From Blattabacterium cuenoti (GTDB taxonomy: Bacteria > Bacteroidota > Bacteroidia > Flavobacteriales > Blattabacteriaceae), in the NCBI RefSeq assembly GCF_014252035.1, contig NZ_CP059207.1:248001-312000 (forward strand): a stretch of DNA of 64,000 nt, in the 5' to 3' direction. This document shows, in pieces, positions 45,413 to 54,297 of the stretch. A program made the translations under genes and the position numbers. How positions within the stretch are numbered: the first letter of the stretch is position 1; each line of letters opens with the position of its first letter. The notes under the pieces were generated by a model, which was not told where the DNA came from, made no database searches, and saw only the letters and a program-made list of their open reading frames with translations.

Positions 45413-47270
45413 TTTTGTGAATTTTATTTTTCATGTTAGTTAAATACATAATTCTTTTTATAAAAGATTTGTTTTCAATATTTTTATTATGTTTTATTAT
45501 TTCTTCTTGAATCAATTTCAAAATATATTGAGATTGATATCTTAATAAAAGATCAACAATATATTGATCTATATTCTCCTTATGAGAAGGAACTTCTATT
45601 CCTTTTTTTTCCCATTTAGATAATGAATAATATTTTTCATTTTCTATAACGTTTATAACGTTGGAATCACTTGTTTCTTTTTTTTTTACATTTTTTGATA
45701 AAATATTATCAAATATTTCCTGGTTTTTTTTTAAATAGAAACGTAAATTAAAATTTTTAAAAAAATGCAACAATTCCTGAAAAACTGTTGTTTCATTTTT
45801 TCCTTTTTTTATTATTTTATTTCCGTAAAAAGAAATGAATTTTATTAATTTTTTCTCAAGAATTATAAGTATATTTTCCTTTTTTTTTTCTTCTGAAAAC
45901 AAATTGTATGTTTTTTCATTTTTTTCAACTATAAATTTTTCTTTTATATTTTTTTTCATTATCCTTTCTAATTCTGAGTTTAGAATTTCTTGTTTAACAT
46001 TGAGAATTCTGGAAGCTTCTTGCAAGAATAATTCCTTTTGAAGAATATTTTTTATTTTTGAAATACTATTTAAAATATTTGAAATTAAAAATGATTTTTT
46101 AATGGGATCATATTTTTTTTGATAAAGTTTATCATATATTTTCTTTTTATAAGAAATAAAATTGTAACTATTTTTCACCAAAAAATCTTTGAGTTGAGAC
46201 ATTGAATATTTTCTGGATAAAGAATCTGGATCTTCTTCATTATTAAGAAATAATATACGTATATTCATTTCTTTTTCTAACATCATATTAATTACCCTGA
46301 AAGAAGCTTTCATTCCAGAAATATCTCCATCATAAAAAAGTATTACATTTTTTGTGAATTTTTTGATTAACAAAATTTGATCTATAGTCAGTGAAATACC
46401 AGAGGATGATACAACATTTTTTATTCCATTTTGATGAAAAGAAATAACATCTGTATATCCTTCTACTAAATAACAAAAATTTTCTTTTACAATATATTTT
46501 TTAGATTGAAATAAACCATATAATATCTTACTTTTTTGAAAAAGAAAACTTTCAGATGAATTTATATACTTTGTATATGTAAAATTACTGGGATCAACAA
46601 TAGTTCTTCCACCAAAACCTACTACTCTTCCTGATAAATCATGTATTGGAAACATGATTCTTTTGCGAAAAGAATCAAAATAATTATCTTTTTTAATAAT
46701 AGTAAGTCCAGTTTTTTCTATATCCTGTATTTTGAATCCCTTATCTAAAGCATTTTTAGTAAAAAAATTCCAAGAATAAGAAGCATATCCTAATTCAAAT
46801 TTTCGAATTGATTTCATATCAAATTTTCTTTTTCTAATTAGATAATTCAATCCATTTTTTTTTCCTTCTTCAGTAAGAAATAATTGTTTGATAAAAATAC
46901 TTTTAGCATAATCTTGAATTAAATATAATTTTTTACATATTTGATGATATACTTCATGATAATGATCATTATTATTTTTTTCTTCTATTCGAATATTGTA
47001 TTTATTAGCTAAATAATGTAATGATTCTACATAAGAAAAATTTTCATGTTCCATAAGAAAAGAAATGACATCCCCCCCTTTTCCAGAGCTAAAATCTTTC
47101 CATATTTTTTTTGTTGGAGATACGATAAGAGAGGGGGTTTTTTCATTCGAAAATGGACTTAATCCTCTATAATTCATTCCACTTTTTCTTAATTTTACAA
47201 AATGACCAATAACATCCTCTATGCAAGAAGCAGATAGTATTTTTTTTCTATTTTCTTTGGAAATAATCAT
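45393..47270 (-). CDS. dnaG: DNA primase DnaG lacking zinc ligands
   Basis: Makes RNA primers for replication. The 625 residues comprise the N-terminal domain, the catalytic core with LSIDQ-type TOPRIM signatures (YLVEGYTDVISF, about 265-276; FYDGDISGMKAS) and a divergent C-terminal DnaB-interaction region. The CHC2 zinc-ribbon context is clear (EKTPS at 43-47, GKGGD at 63-67), but all four ligands are replaced: Ser38, Ser41, Asp59 and Ser62 stand where Cys, His, Cys and Cys are expected. I recall the same change in other flavobacterial primases, so it is probably inherited. A run of seven G encodes the GKGGD loop. Confidence 0.93.
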   Translation of the reverse strand: MIISKENRKKILSASCIEDVIGHFVKLRKSGMNYRGLSPFSNEKTPSLIVSPTKKIWKDFSSGKGGDVISFLMEHENFSYVESLHYLANKYNIRIEEKNNNDHYHEVYHQICKKLYLIQDYAKSIFIKQLFLTEEGKKNGLNYLIRKRKFDMKSIRKFELGYASYSWNFFTKNALDKGFKIQDIEKTGLTIIKKDNYFDSFRKRIMFPIHDLSGRVVGFGGRTIVDPSNFTYTKYINSSESFLFQKSKILYGLFQSKKYIVKENFCYLVEGYTDVISFHQNGIKNVVSSSGISLTIDQILLIKKFTKNVILFYDGDISGMKASFRVINMMLEKEMNIRILFLNNEEDPDSLSRKYSMSQLKDFLVKNSYNFISYKKKIYDKLYQKKYDPIKKSFLISNILNSISKIKNILQKELFLQEASRILNVKQEILNSELERIMKKNIKEKFIVEKNEKTYNLFSEEKKKENILIILEKKLIKFISFYGNKIIKKGKNETTVFQELLHFFKNFNLRFYLKKNQEIFDNILSKNVKKKETSDSNVINVIENEKYYSLSKWEKKGIEVPSHKENIDQYIVDLLLRYQSQYILKLIQEEIIKHNKNIENKSFIKRIMYLTNMKNKIHKKLHRYV

Positions 47271-47284
47271 AAACTAAAAACTAA

Positions 47285-47938
47285 TTAAGTTCCTTTTTTC
47301 ATTATATGAATAATTTTTCTTGGATTAGAATGAGAAAAAATAGCAGTCCCTGCTACTAATATATCCGCTCCATTTTTAAATAATAAACAAGCATTTTCTA
47401 AATTGATCCCTCCATCTACTTCTATAAGAGCAGAAGAATCTTTCTTTAATATTAAATCTTTAGTTTGTTCTAATTTTTTATATGTTTGATGAATAAACTT
47501 CTGTCCACCAAAACCAGGGTTTACACTCATTAATAATACGAAATCAAGATATTTTATAATATCTTGTAGAAGAAAAACAGGAGTATGCGGATTGATTGCT
47601 ACTCCTACCTTCATTCCATATTCTTTAATAGAAAAAATCGTTCTATTCAAATGTATACAAGCTTCATAATGAACATGAAGATGATCTGCTCCACAATTCT
47701 TAAATTTTTCTATGTATCGTTCCGGTTCTAATATCATCAGATGTACATCTATTGGTTTGTATGCATATTTTTTTACATATTTTGTAAACATAAATCCAAA
47801 GGAAATATTCGAAACAAAGGATGAATCCATTATATCAATATGAAACCAATCAGCTTCACTTCCGTTTAGCATTTCGATGTCACGATGTAGAAAAGCTAAA
47901 TCAGCTGATAACAAAGATGGAGCTATAATTTTCTTCAT
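47285..47938 (-). CDS. rpe: Ribulose-phosphate 3-epimerase
   Basis: Interconverts ribulose-5-phosphate and xylulose-5-phosphate in the pentose phosphate pathway, upstream of the erythrose-4-phosphate used for aromatic synthesis. The 217-residue TIM barrel has IAPSLLSADLA (4-14), WFHIDIMD, DVHLMI, HVHYEA, LLMSVNPGFGGQ and EVDGGI, with the metal-binding His and Asp residues in place. It lies 14 bp before dnaG and 10 bp after fabI. Confidence 0.96.
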   Translation of the reverse strand: MKKIIAPSLLSADLAFLHRDIEMLNGSEADWFHIDIMDSSFVSNISFGFMFTKYVKKYAYKPIDVHLMILEPERYIEKFKNCGADHLHVHYEACIHLNRTIFSIKEYGMKVGVAINPHTPVFLLQDIIKYLDFVLLMSVNPGFGGQKFIHQTYKKLEQTKDLILKKDSSALIEVDGGINLENACLLFKNGADILVAGTAIFSHSNPRKIIHIMKKGT

Positions 47939-47948
47939 AATATGATTA

Positions 47949-48749
47949 TTATTCCATCATTTCACTAATTATTCCCGTGTTAGAAAAACCTCCATCGTGA
48001 TATAAATTTTGCATCGTTACTTTCCTTGTTAAATCTGAAAAAAGTGTAATAATATAATTAGCACAATCTTGTGCAGAAGCATTACCTAATGGTGATACTT
48101 TTTCTGAAAAAATAAAAAGTTTATCAAAACCTTTTATTCCTTTTGCAGCTTTTGTTATACTAGGAGATTGTGATACAGTATTTACTCTGACTTTTTCTTT
48201 TTTACCCCAAAAATAACCAAAATTTCGTGTCACACTTTCTAAATAAGATTTGTAATCTGACATATCTCCATAATATGGAAAGCTTCGTTGAGATGCAATA
48301 TATGTAAGAGCTACAATGGATCCCCATTTATTCATTGCATTCTTATTCCAAGCTGTTTGCATGATTTTATGATAAGATATAGCAGATATATCCCATCCTT
48401 TTCTCAAAAATTCATAATTTAGAGATGTATAAGTTAGTCCTTTTCGTATATTAATTGACATAGCTATAGAATGTAATAAAAAATCTATCCTAGATCCAAA
48501 AAAATCTAACGTTTTTTCAAATAAAATATCTAGATCTTTAATAGAAGTTGCATCAGCTGGAATCACAATAGACTTTGTTTTACGAGATAATTCATGAATT
48601 TTACCAATTCTTATAGAAGATGGAGTATTAGTTAATACAAAAGAAGCATTCTCTTCAAAAGCTCGTTCTGCTACTTTCCAAGCAATAGAATCTTCGTTTA
48701 AAGCTCCAAATATAATTCCTTTTTTACCCTTTAATAAATTGTAAGACAT
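47949..48749 (-). CDS. fabI: Enoyl-ACP reductase FabI
   Basis: NADH-dependent reductase of the last step of each fatty-acid elongation cycle. I start at the ATG at 48747-48749 (266 residues, MSYNLLKGKKGIIFGALN) because this is where FabI proteins begin; an upstream ATG at 48782 lies inside metK. The glycine motif GALNEDSIAW, the SIAM and catalytic Tyr-Lys pair (SYLESVTRNFG region with SDYKSYLES) and an NTVSQSPSITKAAKGI segment are visible. Length is normal. Confidence 0.93.
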   Translation of the reverse strand: MSYNLLKGKKGIIFGALNEDSIAWKVAERAFEENASFVLTNTPSSIRIGKIHELSRKTKSIVIPADATSIKDLDILFEKTLDFFGSRIDFLLHSIAMSINIRKGLTYTSLNYEFLRKGWDISAISYHKIMQTAWNKNAMNKWGSIVALTYIASQRSFPYYGDMSDYKSYLESVTRNFGYFWGKKEKVRVNTVSQSPSITKAAKGIKGFDKLFIFSEKVSPLGNASAQDCANYIITLFSDLTRKVTMQNLYHDGGFSNTGIISEMME

Positions 48750-48765
48750 AATTTCATCATTTATT

Positions 48766-50016
48766 TCAAAGATTAAAAACATTTCTTATATCATATAAAT
48801 GATCAATTTTTTCCCAAGTGAATAATTCTACTTTTTTTATTATTTTATTCCCCTTTATATCTGAAAAATATTTATATACTTTTCTTGGGGTTTTCCCCAT
48901 ATGTCCATATACAGATGTTTCTTCATACATAGGTTGACGTAATTTTAATCTTTTTTCTATAGAATACGGACGTAAATCAAAAATTTTCTTTATGTTCAAT
49001 ATTATATCTTCATTATTTATATTTGATCTACCATAAGTTTTTACAAAAATACCTATTGGTTCTGATATCCCAACTGCATAGGATATTTGTATTAGTATCT
49101 CATCAGAAACTCCTGCCGCAACAAGATTTTTAGCTATATGTCTAGCGGCGTAAGCTGCAGATCTATCCATTTTAGATGGATCTTTACCAGAGAATGCTCC
49201 ACCTCCATGAGAACCTCTTCCTCCATAGGTATCTACAATTATTTTTCTTCCGGTAAGTCCTGTATCTCCATGAGGTCCTCCAATAACAAATCTTCCTGTA
49301 GAATTAATGTAATATTTCGTTTTATCAGTAAATAACTTTTTTATATTTTTTGATAAAATATTATTTTTTACTCTCGGAATTAAAATATTGTGAATATCTT
49401 TTACAATCTTTTCATGCATTTTTTCTTTAGTATCAAATTCATCGTGCTGAGTTGATATCACAATAGCATGGATATGTACTGGTACTTTATTATCAGAATA
49501 TTCCAAAGTAACTTGTGATTTTGAATCTGGACGTAAATAAGTCATTTTTTCTCCTTCATTTCTAATACATGAAAGTTCTTTTAATAAATTATGTGATATT
49601 TCTAACGACAAAGGCATATAATTTTCCGTTTCTTTAACAGCATAACCAAATACGATACATTGATCTCCAGATCCTTGTTCCTCTTTATTTGATTTTTGTA
49701 TTCCTTCCAATAGATCTAAAGATTGTTCTTGAATAGAAGAAATAATACCACAAGATTCTGCATGAAATCTATATTCATTTTTTGTATATCCTATTTTTCT
49801 CAGAACATCACGAGCTATTTTTTGAACATTCACCCAAGTATTTGAATTTACTTCACCAGATAATATAATTTGCCCTGTTGTTACCAAAGTTTCTACAGCT
49901 ACTTTTGCATATGGATCATGAGCTAAAAAATGATCTAATATTGCATCCGATATATGATCGGAAATTTTATCCGGATGACCTTCCGAAACAGATTCGCTAG
50001 TAAATAAATAAGTCAT
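48766..50016 (-). CDS. metK: S-adenosylmethionine synthase
   Basis: Makes SAM from methionine and ATP, serving the many methyltransferases in this window. The 416 residues contain TSESVSEGHPDK (6-17), VETLVTTGQIILSGEV, GDQCIVFGYA, the GPHGDTGLTGRKIIVDTYGG region with GAFSGKDPSKMDRS, and KIFDLRPYSI near the end. All active-site motifs are intact. It is 14 bp downstream of the DAHP synthase gene. No SAM riboswitch is seen. Confidence 0.97.
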   Translation of the reverse strand: MTYLFTSESVSEGHPDKISDHISDAILDHFLAHDPYAKVAVETLVTTGQIILSGEVNSNTWVNVQKIARDVLRKIGYTKNEYRFHAESCGIISSIQEQSLDLLEGIQKSNKEEQGSGDQCIVFGYAVKETENYMPLSLEISHNLLKELSCIRNEGEKMTYLRPDSKSQVTLEYSDNKVPVHIHAIVISTQHDEFDTKEKMHEKIVKDIHNILIPRVKNNILSKNIKKLFTDKTKYYINSTGRFVIGGPHGDTGLTGRKIIVDTYGGRGSHGGGAFSGKDPSKMDRSAAYAARHIAKNLVAAGVSDEILIQISYAVGISEPIGIFVKTYGRSNINNEDIILNIKKIFDLRPYSIEKRLKLRQPMYEETSVYGHMGKTPRKVYKYFSDIKGNKIIKKVELFTWEKIDHLYDIRNVFNL

Positions 50017-50030
50017 AGGACTTAGCTGAG

Positions 50031-51107
50031 TTACTTTAGAATACTATTTTGAATTTTAATGGATTCTTCATGCAAAATCTGAAAAATTCCTTTTAGGAGG
50101 TGATCAGAAATACCTAAATCTCTACCTAATTTCAAGGATTTATCCATTATTTTTTCCCATCTACTTGGCTGCAAAATAGCTATTTTTGAATATTTTTTTA
50201 AAATACCTAATTTTTTAACAATATTCATTCTTTCTGCTAAAAGTGTAATAATATTATTATCTAATTCATCAATTAAAATTCTTAAAGAATCTAAATCTAC
50301 TTCATTTTTTCTATCACATACATTTAATTTTTTTATCATCTCCATCAGATGATCTGGAGTAATTTGTTGTGCCGCATCACTCCAAGCATTATCTGGAGAA
50401 CAATGACTTTCTATCATTAAACCTTCACACCGGAAAAAGTGATAAGCTTTCTTTGCTATATTCAATAATCCTTCTTTATTTCCACAAATATGTGAAGGAT
50501 CGCATATAATAGGAACTCTAGGAAGCATACTTCTAAAATTCAATAACATCCCCCAATTTGGTTGATTTCTATATTGAGAACTTTTATAAGTATAAAAACC
50601 ACGGTGTATTACTCCCAGTTTTCTGATACCTTTTCCAAACAAACGTTCTAAAGATCCTATCCACAAATCTAAATCAGGATGAATAGGATTTTTAACCAAA
50701 ACAATTTTATCTTTTTCTCCTTCTAAAGAATCTGCTATTTCTTGAATAGTAAAAGGACTAGCAGTACTTCTAGCACCTATCCATAAAACATCAATATCAA
50801 AAGATATTGCTAATCTAACATGTTCTGCATTTGCTATTTCTGTAGCCACCATTAATCCTGTATCTTTCTTTACTTTTTTTAACCATTCAAGTCCTTCTTT
50901 TCCTATTCCTTCAAAGTTATTAGGTCTCGTTCTTGGCTTCCATATTCCTGCTCTAAATATTTGAACATATGAATTTTTTAATTTCTTAGCTGTTTCTAAT
51001 ATTTGCTTTTCACTTTCTGCACTACAAGGACCAGATATAATTAAAGGCTTATTCCATTTATCAATCCAAGATCTATCTATACTGTTATTTAGAATATTTT
51101 TTTCCAT
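50031..51107 (-). CDS. Bifunctional DAHP synthase / chorismate mutase (type II)
   Basis: The N-terminal domain (about residues 1-260) is a 3-deoxy-7-phosphoheptulonate synthase of the KDO8P-synthase-like class: SGPCSAES, FRAGIWKPRTRP, LMVATEIANAEHV and CDPSHICGNK carry the PEP and metal ligands. The C-terminal ~85 residues form an AroQ chorismate mutase helix bundle (LRILIDELDNNIITLLAERM). The fusion joins the first shikimate step with the branch-point step to prephenate, and is characteristic of Bacteroidota. I begin at the ATG at 51107; a GTG precedes it. It is the fourth gene of the aromatic unit. Confidence 0.94.
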   Translation of the reverse strand: MEKNILNNSIDRSWIDKWNKPLIISGPCSAESEKQILETAKKLKNSYVQIFRAGIWKPRTRPNNFEGIGKEGLEWLKKVKKDTGLMVATEIANAEHVRLAISFDIDVLWIGARSTASPFTIQEIADSLEGEKDKIVLVKNPIHPDLDLWIGSLERLFGKGIRKLGVIHRGFYTYKSSQYRNQPNWGMLLNFRSMLPRVPIICDPSHICGNKEGLLNIAKKAYHFFRCEGLMIESHCSPDNAWSDAAQQITPDHLMEMIKKLNVCDRKNEVDLDSLRILIDELDNNIITLLAERMNIVKKLGILKKYSKIAILQPSRWEKIMDKSLKLGRDLGISDHLLKGIFQILHEESIKIQNSILK

Positions 51108-51121
51108 CACAATTTTTTAAT

Positions 51122-51970
51122 TTACACATATTTTTTATCTTTCATTTTATTCGCTTTTTTTATATATCGATCTATTTTATCAAATTTTTTTTGTATTAAG
51201 TCATCGCGAAACATTTCCAAGTAGTTAATATAAAAATTTATGGCTTGCATTAAATTTTTTCTATTAGAAATAAAAATAGGTAACCAAGTTTCAGGTTTGC
51301 TTTCCGCTAAACGTGTAGTTGAATATAATCCACTTCCCATCATATTATTAAATATTTTTTCTTTATTATCAAATTTTTCTAAAATTGTATATGCCAAAGA
51401 AAAGGAAATTACATGAGGTAAATGAGACATGTAAGCAATATATAAATCATGTTCTTCAGATGTAAGATAAATGATCCTCATATCAATGGTAGAATATATT
51501 TTATGAGCAATATCCATTGCGTCAGGATCACTAAGTTCGCAATCGCAAATAATACAATTTTTTTGATAAAAAAGATTATGATGAGCAAATGTAGGTCCAG
51601 ATTTTTCAATACCAGCAATCGGATGTGTAGCAACAAATCGACTTCTTTTCGGATGATATAAAACTCTATTACAAATAGAATTTTTAGTGGATCCAGTATC
51701 TATAATTACTGTATCTGCACTAATATTATTCAATATACTTGGTAATATTTCTTCTATTTCATTGACTGGAATGGATAAAATAATTATTGAAGATTGTAAT
51801 ATAAGATCTTGAAGAGAAATTATTTCATCTACTATTCCAAGTTTGATAGCATTATAAGCATTATCTTTATTAGAATCTGTTCCTATAAATTTTTTTCCAA
51901 AATTATACTTACGTAGTCCTAAACCAATTGATCCTCCAATCAAACCTAATCCTATAATTCCAATATTCAT
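51122..51970 (-). CDS. tyrA: Prephenate dehydrogenase
   Basis: Oxidises prephenate to 4-hydroxyphenylpyruvate for tyrosine. The 282-residue protein has a Rossmann N-terminus GLGLIGGSIGLGL (7-19), SIPVNEI, DTGSTK, and the substrate-site motifs HPIAGIEKSGP and SHLPHVISF with the catalytic histidines. There is no fused chorismate mutase or ACT domain, because the mutase is on the neighbouring DAHP synthase. Its ATG overlaps the stop of the preceding aminotransferase gene by four bases. Confidence 0.94.
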   Translation of the reverse strand: MNIGIIGLGLIGGSIGLGLRKYNFGKKFIGTDSNKDNAYNAIKLGIVDEIISLQDLILQSSIIILSIPVNEIEEILPSILNNISADTVIIDTGSTKNSICNRVLYHPKRSRFVATHPIAGIEKSGPTFAHHNLFYQKNCIICDCELSDPDAMDIAHKIYSTIDMRIIYLTSEEHDLYIAYMSHLPHVISFSLAYTILEKFDNKEKIFNNMMGSGLYSTTRLAESKPETWLPIFISNRKNLMQAINFYINYLEMFRDDLIQKKFDKIDRYIKKANKMKDKKYV

Positions 51971-53148
51971 GAAAATATTCTATTTTTTGCTTTTTCCAAA
52001 ATTTTTATAGGACAACACATAGAAAACCTTACATAACCATTTCCATTATTACCAAAAATACTTCCAGGAGTAATAAATATATGATATTTTCTCAAAAAAT
52101 TATCGGACCATATATAATCACTTATTTCATGATCTACTATTTTTGCCCAAACAAAAATTCCACAACTTTTTACTGAGTATTTTAAATTCAAATAATCACA
52201 TATTTTCCATATAATTTTCCTACGTTTATAATATTCTATATTCAGTTTTTCAAACCACTCATCATGATTTTTCATTGCTTCTATAGCTCCAATTTGAATT
52301 GGATAATACATACCAGAATCCATTTGACTTTTTGCTTTTGCAATATTATAAATAAATTCTTTTTTACCTATCACCATTCCAATTCTCCATCCTGGCATAT
52401 TGTAACTCTTGCTTAAAGAATTTAATTCAATAGCAATATCTTTAGCACCTTTAATATTAAAAATACTTAAAGGACGTCGATCATTTAATATAAAACTATA
52501 AGGATTATCGTGGACTAATAATATATTATTTTTTTTAGCAAAAAAAACTATTTCCTCTAATTTTTCTAAATTAATTGTAGCACCTGTAGGCATATGAGGA
52601 TAATTTATCCACATCATTTTCACATTATACATATTTTTATTTTCCATCATATATTGAACATTAGGAATCCAATTTTTTTTTTCATAAAGATCATAATAAA
52701 TAATATCCGCTTCCAAAAGATGAGATATAGAAGAATAAGTTGGATATCCAGGGTCTGGAATTAATACTTTATCACCTCTATTTAAATAAGACATACTTAT
52801 ATGCATTACCCCTTCTTTAGATCCAATTAATGGTAAAATTTCATAATTAGAATCTATCCGTACTTGATATAACTTCCAATACCAATTAGATATAGCAATA
52901 CGTAATTCTTCTATTCCTATATAACTTTGATAAGCATTAGCATGATATAATTCTGAAGCTTCTTTCATTTTTTGTATTACTCCATTGGGAGGAAGAAGAT
53001 CCGGATTTCCAATTCCTAAATTAATGACATTTATTCCTTCATCCTCAAGATGAGAAATCTCTTTCATTTTTTTGGAAAAAAAATATTCCGATATTTTATT
53101 CATTCTTTTTGCTTCTACAATCATAAAATTAGGATCTAATTCGTCCAT
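51967..53148 (-). CDS. Class I aminotransferase in the aromatic operon
   Basis: PLP-dependent aminotransferase of 393 residues with NLGIGNPDLLPP (42-53), the NYPHMPTG motif, VHDNPYSF, the PLP-lysine segment LNSLSKSYNMPGWRIG and a C-terminal RFSMCCP. It lies between pheA and tyrA and overlaps both, so it most likely makes phenylalanine and tyrosine from their keto acids. Homologues are also called LL-DAP aminotransferase-like, so a role in DAP synthesis is an alternative. The 20-base overlap with pheA suggests coupling. Confidence 0.88.
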   Translation of the reverse strand: MDELDPNFMIVEAKRMNKISEYFFSKKMKEISHLEDEGINVINLGIGNPDLLPPNGVIQKMKEASELYHANAYQSYIGIEELRIAISNWYWKLYQVRIDSNYEILPLIGSKEGVMHISMSYLNRGDKVLIPDPGYPTYSSISHLLEADIIYYDLYEKKNWIPNVQYMMENKNMYNVKMMWINYPHMPTGATINLEKLEEIVFFAKKNNILLVHDNPYSFILNDRRPLSIFNIKGAKDIAIELNSLSKSYNMPGWRIGMVIGKKEFIYNIAKAKSQMDSGMYYPIQIGAIEAMKNHDEWFEKLNIEYYKRRKIIWKICDYLNLKYSVKSCGIFVWAKIVDHEISDYIWSDNFLRKYHIFITPGSIFGNNGNGYVRFSMCCPIKILEKAKNRIFS

Positions 53149-53968
53149 TTTTATATTCTCCCATAACAGATAACTTATGAAGACATGGAATATTTTGCAT
53201 ACGTTGCTTCATTTTTTCATAATCGTTTATATTATTGAATATTACATCTACGTAAAATGTATATTCCCAAGGTCTTTGTATAATAGGTATCGATTGTATT
53301 TTAGTCATATTTATTCCAATGTTTGATATAATACTCAATATCTGAGAAAGGCTACCAGTAGTATGTAATATTTTGAATCTTAGAGATGCTTTATTAAAAT
53401 AGTCATTTTCTTCTTTATCAGAAAAATTTTTAATGATGAAAAATCTAGTAAAGTTTCTTTCGATAGTTTGTATATTCTTATAAAGAATTTCCAAACCATA
53501 TTCCTCAGCTGCATTCTCCGATGCTATCGCCGCTAAACCTTTTTTTTTATGAATGGCTATATATTTAGCAGCAGCTGCTGTATCAGAATACTCAGATATT
53601 TTTATATCTGAATGAGAATCTATAAATGATTCACATTGTAATAATGCCATAGGATGAGAATAAATTTCTTTTATATCTTCTATATCCTGTCCAGGATAAA
53701 CCATTAAATGATGTTGAATTGGCATATATACCTCTCCAATAATCTTTAAATTATATTCGGACAAAAGACTGTAATTCATTAATATAGTACCAGCTATAGT
53801 ATTTTCTATTGCCATAACTCCAAAATCAACATCTGATTTTGCTACATAAAAAGCTAATCTTCTAAAAGAAGAACATTCTATTAACTTATACTTACATCCT
53901 ACAAAATAGGCAGAAACAGCCGCATGATGGAAACACCCCTTCACACCTTGTATCGCTATTTTTTTCAT
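53129..53968 (-). CDS. pheA: Prephenate dehydratase
   Basis: Converts prephenate to phenylpyruvate for phenylalanine. The 279 residues have the dehydratase domain with GVKGCFHHAA (8-17), MAIENTIAGTI, the YSHPMALLQCE segment and the NFTRFFIIK catalytic motif. An ACT domain follows (about 195-270). In the ACT domain GSLSQIL matches the GALxxxL motif, but the ESRP feedback motif reads QSIP. It is the first gene of a minus-strand unit of eight genes, 63 bp downstream of a strong promoter. Confidence 0.94.
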   Translation of the reverse strand: MKKIAIQGVKGCFHHAAVSAYFVGCKYKLIECSSFRRLAFYVAKSDVDFGVMAIENTIAGTILMNYSLLSEYNLKIIGEVYMPIQHHLMVYPGQDIEDIKEIYSHPMALLQCESFIDSHSDIKISEYSDTAAAAKYIAIHKKKGLAAIASENAAEEYGLEILYKNIQTIERNFTRFFIIKNFSDKEENDYFNKASLRFKILHTTGSLSQILSIISNIGINMTKIQSIPIIQRPWEYTFYVDVIFNNINDYEKMKQRMQNIPCLHKLSVMGEYKNGRIRS

Positions 53969-54297
53969 GAAACTAAAAAAATTAAATTAAAAAGTTTCAT
54001 TATCAATCAAGCGGAAAAATAAATTACAGACAAAGATAAAAAATTATTCGAATTAATGCAATTAACATAACAACGACATAAGGACATAATATCATTTTTT
54101 CTATTATATTTTCTTAAAATCCTTAAACATAATTATAGTATGTTTCAAAAAAAATAGATTCAACAAAAAATTAAAACGGTTAACTTTATGTCGATGATCT
54201 AATTTAGATTATTCGTTTGTTTTTATAATACATCGTAAATAGTAATTAATTAATAGTAGTACTACGTGATTTGTTATTATCGAACTATATTTTTTCT
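53969..54297. other. 329-bp intergenic region pheA-mntH
   Basis: The region separates divergent genes. It contains the pheA promoter (54031-54061) and a small inverted repeat ATGAAACT...AGTTTCAT (53967-54000) that includes the pheA start codon. The half nearer mntH has no complete promoter match, tRNA or ORF of note; only short ORFs of 8-23 codons are present. Confidence 0.6.
54031..54061 (-). promoter_or_regulatory. Strong predicted promoter of the pheA unit
   Basis: On the minus strand: TTG, exactly 20 bases, TATCTTTG. This is a full match to the Bacteroidota sigma-A consensus (TTG-N19-21-TAnnTTTG). Transcription would start near 54024, leaving a leader of about 55 bases before pheA. It is the best promoter in the window. 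Confidence 0.68.

Noticed and set aside
48766..50016. SAM riboswitch upstream of metK
   Set aside because: Only 14 bases separate metK from the upstream gene, leaving no room for an aptamer.
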